In this document: piece after piece, positions 1 through 8,456 of the stretch
Numbering within the stretch: the stretch's first letter is position 1
Layout: every line of letters begins with the position of its first letter
Assembly: GCA_031291645.1 (NCBI GenBank)
Contig: JARLIQ010000034.1
Coordinates: forward strand, 1 to 64,000
Length of the DNA: 64,000 nucleotides
Direction of reading: 5' to 3'
Source of the DNA: Caulobacteraceae bacterium
GTDB lineage: Bacteria; Pseudomonadota; Alphaproteobacteria; Caulobacterales; Caulobacteraceae
Made by a program: the position numbers and the translations under genes
Notes under the pieces: generated by a model
The model's database searches: none
Told to the model about the DNA's origin: nothing
What the model saw: the letters and a program-made list of their open reading frames with translations, nothing else

Positions 1-10
1 CCTGAACGAG

Positions 11-1597
11 ATGCAGCGCGTCCCGCTCGCGCCGGCGCATGTGGCGGCGCTTCGGGCGGAGGGCAAGGAAGCGCGATATCCGGCGGGGACGCTGATCGTG
101 CAGCCCGGGGATCCGGTCGATCGCTTCGTCTATGTCGAGGAAGGCGAGATCGAGGTCGTGAACCCCTTCTCCGGCGAGCGCCATCTTCCATCGACGCTCG
201 GACCCACCCAGTTCATGGCCGAGATCTCCTTCCTGAATGGCGGAACCTGGTCGATGCCGATGCGCGCCGCGCAGGACACGCGTGTGATCGAGGTGCCGAG
301 GCTGGCGATGTTGCGGCTGATGTCCGAGATTCCGGAGATGTCGGACATCGTCATCACGGTGCTGGCCGCACGCCGGCGCCGACAATTGGACGCTCGCGAC
401 GGCACGCTCGTGCTGATCGGCGAGGATCTCGACCGTGACGTTCGCCGGATCGGTGAGTTCGCAAGTCGCAACCGCCTGCCCTACGCCTCCTTTCCGATCG
501 GCAGCCTCCAGGCGCAGCGTGTGGCGAGCAGTTGCGCGATCGCGCCGGATCGACCGGTCGTGATCTTCGGGCGGGACCACGTCGTCGCCGATCCCACACC
601 TGAGAAGGTGGCGCGGTTGCTCGGCCTCAACTTCGACCTTCCCGACGAAGAGGCGTTCGACGTGCTGATCGTCGGCGCCGGCCCAGCGGGCGTCGCGGCG
701 GCTGTCTATGCCGGGGCCGAGGGCCTGAGCGCGTTGGTGGTGGAGGACACCGCCATAGGCGGGCAGGCTGGCACATCGAGCCGGATCGAGAACTACCTGG
801 GATTTCCGACCGGGATCTCCGGGGCCGATCTGGTCTGGCGTGGTGAGATCCAGGCCATGAAGTTCGGCACGCGGTTCGTCATGCCGCGGCGGGTGGTGAA
901 GCTGGAGCGGCTGGAGGACGCGCAGTTCTGCGCCACCTTCGACAATGGTCAGAGGATAAGGTCGGGCGCGGTCGTGGTCGCGACGGGGGTGCAATATCGC
1001 CGGCTGCCTATCGCGCGGCTGGCCGATTTCGAGGGCGCGGGCGTGTACTACGCGGCGACCGAGAACGAGGCGCGCTTCTGCAAGAACGCCGAGACGGTCA
1101 TCATCGGCGGCGGAAACTCGGCCGGCCAGGCGGCGATGTTCCTGAGCCGCTCGGCGAGCCATGTCCGGCTCATCGTCCGCGGAGCATCCCTTGCGGCCTC
1201 CATGTCGAACTATCTCTCCAGGCGGCTTGAGGCGGATCCGGCCATTTCTATCGAATACGGCGCCGAGGTGATCGCGCTGGAGGGTGAGGAACGGCTCGAC
1301 GCCGTGACCGTGCGCGATGTTCGCACCGGATCGACGCGGACTTTGCCGACTTGCGCGCTGTTCGTCATGGTCGGCGCCGAGCCCAATACGGCCTGGCTCT
1401 CCGGCCTGGTGAAGCTCGATCAGAAGGGCTTTGTCCTGACCGGGGACGCCGCTGGCGCCAGCTCGGCCTACGCCACTTCAGAGCCGGGAATTTTCGCCGT
1501 GGGCGATGTGCGGGCCGGTTCGGTCAAGCGGGTCGCCTCGTCGGTCGGCGAAGGGTCCGTCGTGATCTCCAAGGCCTGGGACCATTTGAACCCTTAG
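11..1597 (+). CDS. Cyclic-nucleotide-binding-domain FAD/NAD(P) oxidoreductase (thioredoxin-reductase-like)
   Basis: A two-module protein. Residues 1-130 look like a cNMP-binding beta-roll (PGDPVDRFVYVEEGEIEVV, later GPTQFMAEISFLNGG). From about residue 215 there is a thioredoxin-reductase-fold flavoprotein with an FAD dinucleotide motif (VLIVGAGPAGVAAAVYA), GGQAGTSSRIENYLGFP, and a second nucleotide motif (VIIGGGNSAGQAAMFL) that should bind NAD(P)H. The C-terminal FAVGDVRAGSVKRVASSVGEG segment is the usual second FAD contact. The redox CxxC of true thioredoxin reductases is absent: the equivalent stretch reads YYAATENEARF. It is therefore probably an NAD(P)H oxidoreductase gated by a nucleotide or ligand rather than a thioredoxin reductase. 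The frame is open to the left window edge, so the true start may lie upstream. It is followed by 189 bp without a gene. Confidence 0.85.
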   Translation: MQRVPLAPAHVAALRAEGKEARYPAGTLIVQPGDPVDRFVYVEEGEIEVVNPFSGERHLPSTLGPTQFMAEISFLNGGTWSMPMRAAQDTRVIEVPRLAMLRLMSEIPEMSDIVITVLAARRRRQLDARDGTLVLIGEDLDRDVRRIGEFASRNRLPYASFPIGSLQAQRVASSCAIAPDRPVVIFGRDHVVADPTPEKVARLLGLNFDLPDEEAFDVLIVGAGPAGVAAAVYAGAEGLSALVVEDTAIGGQAGTSSRIENYLGFPTGISGADLVWRGEIQAMKFGTRFVMPRRVVKLERLEDAQFCATFDNGQRIRSGAVVVATGVQYRRLPIARLADFEGAGVYYAATENEARFCKNAETVIIGGGNSAGQAAMFLSRSASHVRLIVRGASLAASMSNYLSRRLEADPAISIEYGAEVIALEGEERLDAVTVRDVRTGSTRTLPTCALFVMVGAEPNTAWLSGLVKLDQKGFVLTGDAAGASSAYATSEPGIFAVGDVRAGSVKRVASSVGEGSVVISKAWDHLNP

Positions 1598-1786
1598 CCC
1601 AACGCCGACTCGCGAACCGCGCTCCCGAGTTCGACCAATTCAGCTGCGGCTCTCTCCTCCCCCATCAGCCGCACCGCGTCAGAGCGCTGCGGCGTGGACA
1701 TAGTTCTGGTCTTCATCGTTCACGGCCCGCCAAATCTACGACGGAGCGCGACAAGCCGTCGACGACCGCCGCACCCCTCGGCCACG

Positions 1787-3262
1787 TCAGTCGTTGAGGT
1801 CGATCTTCCAGGTGTCGAGCGTGGCGCCCAGCTGCTGATCGAGGCCGGTCAGGGCATTCAGATAGCCGATCGAGGCGGACAGGGCCTGGCTGTCGGCGGT
1901 CCGCAGGTTGGCTTCGAACGACAGGACCTCGAAGTTGGACGCCCGGCCGGCCTTCAGCTTTTCCTGCTCCATCGCCAGGGTCTCGGCGGCCAGGTCGCGG
2001 GCCCGGCGGGCGGCTTCGACCTGGCGCCAGCTCAGTTCCACCCCCTGGACGGCGTCGCGCACCTGGGCCTCCACCTGCTCGTGCAGATCCTCCAGCTGAA
2101 GCTCCGCGGTCCGCAGGGTGGTGGTCGCCTGCACCTCGCCTTGCTGCAGCGTGTAGTCGCCCAGCGGGATGCTGAGCTGCAGGCCGATGGCGCCGGTGGT
2201 GGACGGGCCCCCGCCCGTCGTCGAGTTGACGGCCACGCTGGCCGAGCCGTGCTGGGTCTGGTGCTGGACGTCGCCGACGACGGACAGGTTCCACAGTCGG
2301 GCATTGCGGGCCACGATCAGGTTCTGCCTGGCCTGTTCGACCGCCAGGCGCTGGGACAGGTAGTCGGGCCGGTTGTCCAGGGCGATGGCGATGGCCTGGT
2401 CCACGTCCACGCTCAGGTGCTCGGCCTTGATCGGGTCGGCGGCCACGATGTTGGTGTGCAGGTCCATGGCCAGGAGGGCGAGAAGCGCCAGCTGGGCGGA
2501 ATCGAGCTGCTGCTCGGCCTGCAGCAGGGCGACCTGCTGGTCGGCGATATCGGCCTTGGTCTGGATGATTTCCGCGGCGGCCATCCGGCCGGCGTCGATT
2601 AGGGCCTGGTTGGTCTCGAGCTGGACGTTGGACCGGTCCAGCGACTGCTGGGCGATGACCAGCTGGGCCTGGGCCTGGAGCAGGGTCCGGTAGGCGGTGA
2701 CGATGCTGGTGACGGTGTTGGCGACGGTGGACTTCAGGGTCAGCCGATTGACCCGCTCCTGCAGCTCGGCGATCCGGATCGGGGCGGCGTTCACCGCCAG
2801 CCCGCCGCCGCGCAGCAGAGGCTGGCTGAAGGTCAGGCTGGCCAGTTCGCTGCGGGTGGACTGGCCCGAGCCGCGCGTCTCAAGACGCGACCAGCCGAAC
2901 TGGAACTGGGCGCCGGTCGGGGCCAGCCAGCTGACCGACGGATTGATCGACGAACTGCTGCCGCCGCCGCCCTGCCAGGTCGCCTGGTCGCTGGCCGTCA
3001 GCAACGCCGTGGGCCTGAAGCGCGTCTGGGCGACGAACAGGTCGAACTTCTCCGAGACCCGGGCGATATAGGCCGACTTGACCGTCCGGTTGTCCCTCAG
3101 TCCGATGAACACGGCCTCGGCTAGGCTGATCGGCGCCCGGGGGCCCACGGCCAGGGGCCTCGGCGCGGACGGCGCCACCGCGAGCGGCGCCCTGGAATTT
3201 TGAGCCTTCACGTTGCAGGCCGGCGCGGTCACTATCAGGCCGATCGCGATCCGGCCGATCAT
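1787..3262 (-). CDS. TolC-family outer-membrane efflux protein
   Basis: An outer-membrane channel component of a tripartite export system. The protein shows two repeated OEP halves with long helical stretches rich in Ala, Gln, Leu and Glu, for example AELQERVNRLTLKSTVANTV in the first half and SWRQVEAARRARDLAAETL in the second. I chose the start at 3262, which gives a 491-residue protein beginning MIGRIAIGLIVTAPACNVKA, a plausible signal peptide. The longer 592-residue ORF adds an Arg/Gly-rich N-terminus that is antisense to a likely lipoprotein gene and looks spurious. The gene diverges from the ABC-transporter operon at 3677-6865 and most likely supplies its outer-membrane duct. No clear Shine-Dalgarno precedes the chosen start, so its exact position is uncertain. 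Confidence 0.85.
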   Translation of the reverse strand: MIGRIAIGLIVTAPACNVKAQNSRAPLAVAPSAPRPLAVGPRAPISLAEAVFIGLRDNRTVKSAYIARVSEKFDLFVAQTRFRPTALLTASDQATWQGGGGSSSSINPSVSWLAPTGAQFQFGWSRLETRGSGQSTRSELASLTFSQPLLRGGGLAVNAAPIRIAELQERVNRLTLKSTVANTVTSIVTAYRTLLQAQAQLVIAQQSLDRSNVQLETNQALIDAGRMAAAEIIQTKADIADQQVALLQAEQQLDSAQLALLALLAMDLHTNIVAADPIKAEHLSVDVDQAIAIALDNRPDYLSQRLAVEQARQNLIVARNARLWNLSVVGDVQHQTQHGSASVAVNSTTGGGPSTTGAIGLQLSIPLGDYTLQQGEVQATTTLRTAELQLEDLHEQVEAQVRDAVQGVELSWRQVEAARRARDLAAETLAMEQEKLKAGRASNFEVLSFEANLRTADSQALSASIGYLNALTGLDQQLGATLDTWKIDLND

Positions 3263-3283
3263 CGCACGGACCAGCAGACGCCC

Positions 3284-3508
3284 ATGCCGCCCCTGCGCAC
3301 GATCTTTGGTTTTGGCTTTGGCCTTGGCCTCGCCATCACCCTGGCCGCCTGCGCCGAGCCCGGAGCGCTCAGGGCGCCGGCGCACGGCCCCCTGATGGAA
3401 CAGCCCGCGTCGGCCGATCCGACCCCGGCCTACGCCCAGCCCGACCCTAGCCCGCACGCCGAGCCTCCCCAGGACCCGGCCGCGCCGCCTTCCGCACGCG
3501 GGCCTTGA
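3284..3508 (+). CDS. Small proline-rich lipoprotein
   Basis: A 74-residue ORF read from an internal ATG of the track ORF at 3200. It begins MPPLRTIFGFGFGLGLAITL and continues into a lipobox, LAAC, with the cysteine near residue 23. This is a textbook type II signal peptide followed by a short Pro/Ala-rich tail (ADPTPAYAQPDPSPHAEPPQ). Such small lipoproteins are often unannotated. It starts 21 bp from the divergent TolC start and precedes the ABC-transporter genes on the same strand by 168 bp. It overlaps, on the opposite strand, the N-terminal extension that the ORF track gives the TolC protein, and only one of the two can be right. No good ribosome-binding site is visible. Function unknown. 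Confidence 0.5.
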   Translation: MPPLRTIFGFGFGLGLAITLAACAEPGALRAPAHGPLMEQPASADPTPAYAQPDPSPHAEPPQDPAAPPSARGP

Positions 3509-3676
3509 ACAATGCGGCGCCGAACATCGCATCGGCCTCCTCGACCATAGGGAGAAGGAGATCAAATCTTCCCCGCCAAGGCTAGATAATTTACTTTCCT
3601 GTCAGCAACTTTTGAATGAGGATTTGAGCCTGCGGATCGTCGGCCGTCCCGGCGGCCACCGGAACACCGAACGCCC

Positions 3677-4360
3677 ATGCTGCAGCTGTTCGACGTCAGC
3701 AAGAGCTACGGACCCGCCGACCGGTCGACGCGGGTGCTGAGCGAGGTGACGTTCGCCATCCCGGCCGGCGCCTTCTGCGCCATCGTCGGTCCGTCCGGAT
3801 CGGGCAAGAGCACCCTGATGAACATCATGGGCCTGCTCGACCGCCCCACCGCCGGGCGGGTCGTGCTGGACGGCGAGCCCATGGACATCTCCTCGCCGGA
3901 CGAGGCGGCGCGCGTGCGCAACCGCACGATCGGCTTCGTGTTCCAGTCGTTCCACCTGCTGCCGCGCCTGACGGCGTGGGAGAATGTGGCCTTGCCGCTG
4001 CTCTATCGCGCCACGCCGCGCGGCGAGCGCAAGACCCAGGCGCTCGAGATGCTGGACCAGGTGGGGCTGTCCGACCGGGTGGACCATCGCCCGCCCGAAC
4101 TGTCGGGCGGCCAGCGGCAGCGCGTCGCCCTGGCGCGGGCGCTCGTCGGGCGGCCCAAGATGATCCTGGCCGACGAGCCCACCGGGAGCCTGGACAGCGT
4201 CACCGCCGGCGAGGTCATGGCGCTGTTTCGCGACCTCAACCAGAGACTCGGCGTCACCGTGGTGATGGTCACCCACGACCGCGAACTGGCGGCGTCTTGC
4301 GAGCGCCGGATCGAGGTGCTGGACGGCCGGATCGTGTCGGACGTGGCGGGCGTAGCGTGA
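3677..4360 (+). CDS. MacB/LolD-type ABC transporter ATP-binding protein
   Basis: A 227-residue ATPase of the MacB/LolD class that powers export through a neighbouring permease. It carries Walker A (GPSGSGKST, about residue 40), a Q-loop (FVFQSFHLLPRLTAWENV), the ABC signature (LSGGQRQRVALARAL, about 140), Walker B (MILADEPTG) and an H-loop histidine (VMVTHDREL). It is first in a three-gene operon. Its TGA overlaps the GTG start of the permease in the sequence GTGA, suggesting translational coupling. Canonical MacB fuses ATPase and permease, whereas here they are separate polypeptides. The substrate cannot be deduced from the sequence. Confidence 0.93.
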   Translation: MLQLFDVSKSYGPADRSTRVLSEVTFAIPAGAFCAIVGPSGSGKSTLMNIMGLLDRPTAGRVVLDGEPMDISSPDEAARVRNRTIGFVFQSFHLLPRLTAWENVALPLLYRATPRGERKTQALEMLDQVGLSDRVDHRPPELSGGQRQRVALARALVGRPKMILADEPTGSLDSVTAGEVMALFRDLNQRLGVTVVMVTHDRELAASCERRIEVLDGRIVSDVAGVA

Positions 4361-5562
4361 CGACCGGGCTCGACAGGTCCGGGTCCGGCGTGCCGCTGGG
4401 CGAACTGGTCGCCGAGGCGCTCGGCAACCTCTACGCCCAGCGCCAGCGCTCGGCGCTCGCCCTGCTCGGCATCATGATCGGCGCCGCCTCGATCGTCGCC
4501 ATGCTGACCATCGGCCAGATGGCCCAGCTCGAGACCCTGAAGCTGTTCAAGGCCATGGGCGTGAACATGCTGCAGATCCACGCCATGCCCGCGCCCAATG
4601 CGTACGGGATCATCGATCGCCGGACCATCGAAGGCCTGGCGGCGAGCGAGCCGTCGGTCGAAGCCGCCGCGCCGCTGACCACCGACCGATCCTCGGTCGT
4701 GGCCGGAAAGACCGGCGCCGATCTGGGCCTTGTCGCCGTCACCGCGGCGCTCCAGCCGCTGATGGGGCTGCAGATGGAGCAGGGCCGCTTCATCAAGGCG
4801 GTTGACGACGGCAATCTGGTCGCGGTGGTCGGGGCGTCGGCGGCGCAGACCCTGTCCACGCCCGGCGCCCCCATCGCGGCGGGCAGCCAGGTCCGGATCA
4901 AGGACTATGTCTATACGGTGGTGGGCGTGCTTGGCCCGCATGTGCAGAATGCGCTGGACCCGACCGACCTCGACAGCGCGGTGATCATTCCGATGGGCGG
5001 CGCAGGGCGGGTCATGCCGGCCCCGGAGCCCAGCACGGCCATGGTGCGCCTGCGCGCCGGGGCCGACGTCAAGGCCGCCGGCGCCCGGGTGCTCAAGGCC
5101 CTCGCCAATCCGACCGCGACGCTTCAGCTGGTCAGCGCCCAGGACATCATCAAGACCCTCAACGCCCAGAAGGCGATCCACAGCCGGCTGTTGACCGCGA
5201 TCGGCGCCATTTCGCTGCTGGTCGGCGGCATCGGGGTGATGAACGTCATGCTGATGGGGGTGATGGAGCGGCGGCGTGAGATCGGCCTGCGCGCAGCGAT
5301 CGGCGCCACGCCGCGCGACCTGCAGGCGATGTTCCTGATCGAGGCGGCGACCCTGGCTTTCGTCGGCGGCGTCGCGGGCCTGCTGTTGGGCCTGTTCGCA
5401 GCCTTCGCCACCGCCGCAGTGTCCCGCTGGAGCTTCAGCCTGCCGCTCTATGTCGTGCCGCTCGGCCCTGGCCTCGCCGCCCTGGTCGGGCTGGTGTTCG
5501 GCGTCTATCCGGCGCTCAAGGCGTCGCGGCTCGATCCGATCGAGGCCCTGCGTGCCGAATAG
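4357..5562 (+). CDS. MacB-like ABC transporter permease (FtsX family)
   Basis: The 401-residue permease partner of the preceding ATPase. The ORF track starts it at 3976, but the real start is almost certainly the GTG at 4357, which overlaps the ATPase stop by 4 bp. After one N-terminal membrane helix (LALLGIMIGAASIVAMLTIG) comes a large periplasmic MacB_PCD-type domain of about 200 residues. The C-terminal FtsX region then has three helices (AIGAISLLVGGIGVMNVMLM; LAFVGGVAGLLLGLFAAFAT; LGPGLAALVGLVFGVYPALK). The motif ERRREIGLRAAIGATPRD between helices and the ending ASRLDPIEALRAE are hallmarks of this family. It is presumably an inner-membrane mechanotransmitter pump for an unknown substrate. 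Confidence 0.92.
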   Translation: MTTGLDRSGSGVPLGELVAEALGNLYAQRQRSALALLGIMIGAASIVAMLTIGQMAQLETLKLFKAMGVNMLQIHAMPAPNAYGIIDRRTIEGLAASEPSVEAAAPLTTDRSSVVAGKTGADLGLVAVTAALQPLMGLQMEQGRFIKAVDDGNLVAVVGASAAQTLSTPGAPIAAGSQVRIKDYVYTVVGVLGPHVQNALDPTDLDSAVIIPMGGAGRVMPAPEPSTAMVRLRAGADVKAAGARVLKALANPTATLQLVSAQDIIKTLNAQKAIHSRLLTAIGAISLLVGGIGVMNVMLMGVMERRREIGLRAAIGATPRDLQAMFLIEAATLAFVGGVAGLLLGLFAAFATAAVSRWSFSLPLYVVPLGPGLAALVGLVFGVYPALKASRLDPIEALRAE

Positions 5563-6865
5563 CCGCCTTCCGAAATGGCCGTCCCGGCGCGTAGTCCCGG
5601 TGCTGATCGGGGTGGGGCTGCTGGTGGTGGGCGGCGGCGTCTTCCTGCAACGGCGCATCCATGGCGCGGCGACGCGGACCGGAGCGCTGCAACAAAGCCT
5701 GGTGGTCCAGCCCCGTCCCTTCGCCTCCACCATCAGCGTCGTCGGCGCGATCACGCCCAGCGACACCATCGAGGTGACGGCGCCGTTCGACGGCCCGGTG
5801 AAACAGGTCGGGTTCGACTATGGCGTTCCCGTACGCCAGGGCCAGTTGCTGGTCCTCTTCGACACCGCCCAGGTGCGCCGGCAGCGGGACGAGGCCGAGG
5901 CCGCCTACCTGAAGGCCGCTCAGGCGGCGTCCGACATGGCCACCTGGGAGACCGGACCGGAGGTCTCGCGGGCGCGGCGGGCCCAGGCACAGGCGACGTT
6001 CGACCTGCAGGACACAGAGCGCAAGGCGCAGGAGACGAAGGCCCTGCTCGATCGCGGCCTCGTCGCCCGTAGCGAATACGAAAGCGTGGTCCAGCAGCAG
6101 CGTAGCCAGCAAATGGCGCTGACGGCGGCCGACCAGGACCTGACCACCGCCTTGCGGCGCGGACAAGGCTCCAACCGGCAGATCACCGCCATCGAATTGC
6201 AGACCGCGCGCGCGCGTCTGGCGGAACTGGACGCCCAGGTCGCCAACTCGGTGGTGCGCGCGCCGGCGGACGGCGTGATCGTGCGCCCACCGACCGAAAA
6301 GGGCGACTCCGCCGGCCAGATCCACGCCGGCTTGACCATGACCCAGGGCCAGCTGATCGGAGAGATCGCCAAGGCCGGCGGCCTGGCCGTCGCCTTCCAC
6401 CTCGGCGAAGCCGACGCCGACCGGGTGAGCCCCGGCCAGGCCGTCACCGTCACCGGACCAGGGTTCGGCGGCGATGTGCTCCAGGGCCATGTGGTCTCGG
6501 TCGGCGGCGAGGCCCTGCCCGGCGCGGCGGCCGGCGGGCCGATGGCCGCCTTCGCCGCCACCGCCAGGCTCGAAGACCTTACGCCGGCGCAGGCGGCGGC
6601 CATCCGCATCGGCATGACCGCCAACGTGATCATCGACGTCTATCGCGCCCCCGCCGCCCTGGTCGTCCCGGCGGCGGCGGTCCAGGGCGCGGCGCCCGTC
6701 GCCACGGTGATGGTCAAGGACGCCGGGAGCGGCCGCGTGCGCCCGGTTCCGGTGCGCCTCGGCCAGGTCGCGCCGGACGGCGTCGAGGTGCTGTCGGGCC
6801 TGAAGGCCGGCGACATCGTGGTCTGGTCGGCGCCACCGACGGACGGGCAGGCCCCGGCGTCCTGA
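5552..6865 (+). CDS. HlyD/MacA-family periplasmic adaptor subunit
   Basis: The membrane-fusion protein linking the ABC permease to a TolC duct. I start it at the GTG 5552, which overlaps the permease stop by 11 bp, giving 437 residues beginning with PNSRLPKWPSRR and a membrane anchor (VVPVLIGVGLLVVGGGVFL). Biotinyl-lipoyl-like halves flank a coiled coil: VTAPFDGPVKQVGFDYGVPV with GQLLVLFD on one side and SVVRAPADGVIVRP on the other. The hairpin between them is Gln/Ala/Arg rich (about residues 110-230). The C-terminal barrel and membrane-proximal domain end in PVPVRLGQVAPDGVEVLSG. In the usual MacAB order the adaptor comes first, but here it is last. There is no lipobox. Confidence 0.9.
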   Translation: MPNSRLPKWPSRRVVPVLIGVGLLVVGGGVFLQRRIHGAATRTGALQQSLVVQPRPFASTISVVGAITPSDTIEVTAPFDGPVKQVGFDYGVPVRQGQLLVLFDTAQVRRQRDEAEAAYLKAAQAASDMATWETGPEVSRARRAQAQATFDLQDTERKAQETKALLDRGLVARSEYESVVQQQRSQQMALTAADQDLTTALRRGQGSNRQITAIELQTARARLAELDAQVANSVVRAPADGVIVRPPTEKGDSAGQIHAGLTMTQGQLIGEIAKAGGLAVAFHLGEADADRVSPGQAVTVTGPGFGGDVLQGHVVSVGGEALPGAAAGGPMAAFAATARLEDLTPAQAAAIRIGMTANVIIDVYRAPAALVVPAAAVQGAAPVATVMVKDAGSGRVRPVPVRLGQVAPDGVEVLSGLKAGDIVVWSAPPTDGQAPAS

Positions 6866-6879
6866 GGTCGGCGATAGAG

Positions 6880-8454
6880 CTAGGCCGAGCAGCCGACCGT
6901 CGATCGCAGCGCGGCCTGGACCTCCGCGATCACGCTGTCCCAGTCGCCGATCGCAGGCTGGCGGAACAGACGGGCGGTCGGATACCAGGGGCTGTCGGCG
7001 CGATCCAGCAGCCATCGCCAGTCCGGCGCAAACGGCAGCAGGATCCAGGTCGGCTTGCCCAGGCTGCCGGCAAGGTGCGCGAGACTGGTGTCGACGGTGA
7101 TCACCAGGTCCATCTGCTCGACCAGGGCGGCGGTGTCGGCGAAGTCGTTCAGGGCGTCACCAAGGAAGGTCACGCGACCGCTTGCGGCGAAGGCGGCCGA
7201 GTCGCGCGGGCGAATCTCGTTCTGCAGCGCGATCCACTCGATCTCTTCGCCGAGCAGCGGCGCCAGCCGGTCGAAGGCGATCGAGCGGTTGCGGTCATTG
7301 ACGTGGGTGGGATTGCCGCTCCAGGCCAGCCCGATGCGCGGCCGCGACTTCGGCCCGAACCGGTCCGCGAACTTGGGCCGCCGCTCGCCGGACCGCAGGC
7401 GCAGCGGCGGCGGTATCGTCTCCAGCCTGGTCTCGAACGCCAGCGGCAAGCTCATCAGCGAACAGTGAAAGTCGAAGTCCGGCGGCGGTCCGCCCTCCGC
7501 GGCGACGCTGACGCCCGGCAGGCTCGCGCCGAGCAGGCTCACCAGCGAAGACTGTGTGTAAAGCGTGATTTCCGCGCCCCGGTCCGCCAGCAGCGGGACG
7601 TAGCGCGCGCATTGGAGGCTGTCGCCCAGACCCTGTTCGCAATGCAGGAACAGGCGCTTGCCGGCCAGCTCGCCCTCGCCCGACCAGGCGCGCCCGGGGT
7701 CGAGCCGCTTGGCAGCGTCCCAGTTCGCCTTGCGCCATTCGTATTCGCGCCACCCGGCTTCGAACTGGCCGGTCCGCAGGAGGACGAGGCTCTTGCACGC
7801 GCGGGCGTAGGCGAAGCCGGGATCAAGCGTGATCGCCGCATTGAAGCTCGCCAGCGCCTCCCCAAGTCGCCCCAGGTCCCCCAGCACCTGCCCGCGGTTA
7901 GCGAAGGCCTCGGCGTAGTCCGGTTTCAGGGCGATGGCCCGATCGTAGCTGGCCAGGGCCTCTTGCGTCCTGCCCAGAATGTCGAGCGCAGTCCCACGGT
8001 TGTGGTGGGCGCGGACGTGGCCGGGCGCCTGCGCAATGGCGGCGTCGTAGCTGGCCAGCGCCTCCTCGGGCCGCTTGAGACGGTCGAGCGCCACGCCGCG
8101 ATTGTAGTGGGCGTCGGCGAAGTCCGGCTTCAGGGCCAGCGCCCGCTCGTGGTTGGCCAGCGCCGCCTCAGGCCGGCCGGTCTCGCAGAGCGCCGCGCCA
8201 AGGTTGTCCTGAACGGCCGGGTCGTCGGGATTGATCTTCGCCGCGCGCCTCAGGAGCTCGACGGCCTGCTCGGCCCGGCCGGTCTGCACCCGGACCACAC
8301 CCAGCAGATGCAGGGCGGCGAAATGCTTCGGATTGCGCTTCAGCACCCTGTCGTAGCAGCGCTCCGCCTCATCGAACCGCCCGGCCCGGTGCAGCGCGTA
8401 TCCCTGCTCGCAAATCGCCTTGAGGACCTGTGGATCCGATCTCTCCGGGGTCAT
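6880..8454 (-). CDS. TPR protein with C-terminal glycosyltransferase-9-like domain (short paralog)
   Basis: A 524-residue protein with about seven 34-residue tetratricopeptide repeats in its N-terminal half (for example PDFADAHYNRGVALDRLKRP, PDYAEAFANRGQVLGDLGRL). A heptosyltransferase/GT9-like C-terminal domain follows, with LFLHCEQGLGDSLQCARYVP, RIGLAWSGNP, ITVDTSLAHLAGSLGKPTWI and DWRWLLDRADSPWYPTARLF. The ATG at 8454 is preceded by ACAGGTTGACG; the track start at 8460 is a TTG overlapping the upstream stop. The gene follows its longer paralog by 2 nt and is probably co-translated with it. TPR-GT9 fusions are common in alphaproteobacteria. Sugar donor and acceptor are unknown; transfer to a protein or envelope glycan is inference. 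Confidence 0.85.
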   Translation of the reverse strand: MTPERSDPQVLKAICEQGYALHRAGRFDEAERCYDRVLKRNPKHFAALHLLGVVRVQTGRAEQAVELLRRAAKINPDDPAVQDNLGAALCETGRPEAALANHERALALKPDFADAHYNRGVALDRLKRPEEALASYDAAIAQAPGHVRAHHNRGTALDILGRTQEALASYDRAIALKPDYAEAFANRGQVLGDLGRLGEALASFNAAITLDPGFAYARACKSLVLLRTGQFEAGWREYEWRKANWDAAKRLDPGRAWSGEGELAGKRLFLHCEQGLGDSLQCARYVPLLADRGAEITLYTQSSLVSLLGASLPGVSVAAEGGPPPDFDFHCSLMSLPLAFETRLETIPPPLRLRSGERRPKFADRFGPKSRPRIGLAWSGNPTHVNDRNRSIAFDRLAPLLGEEIEWIALQNEIRPRDSAAFAASGRVTFLGDALNDFADTAALVEQMDLVITVDTSLAHLAGSLGKPTWILLPFAPDWRWLLDRADSPWYPTARLFRQPAIGDWDSVIAEVQAALRSTVGCSA

Positions 8455-8456
8455 CG

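Noticed and set aside
3263-3565. N-terminal extension of the TolC-family gene
   Set aside because: It is an Arg/Gly-rich sequence with no signal peptide and lies antisense to a lipoprotein-like frame.
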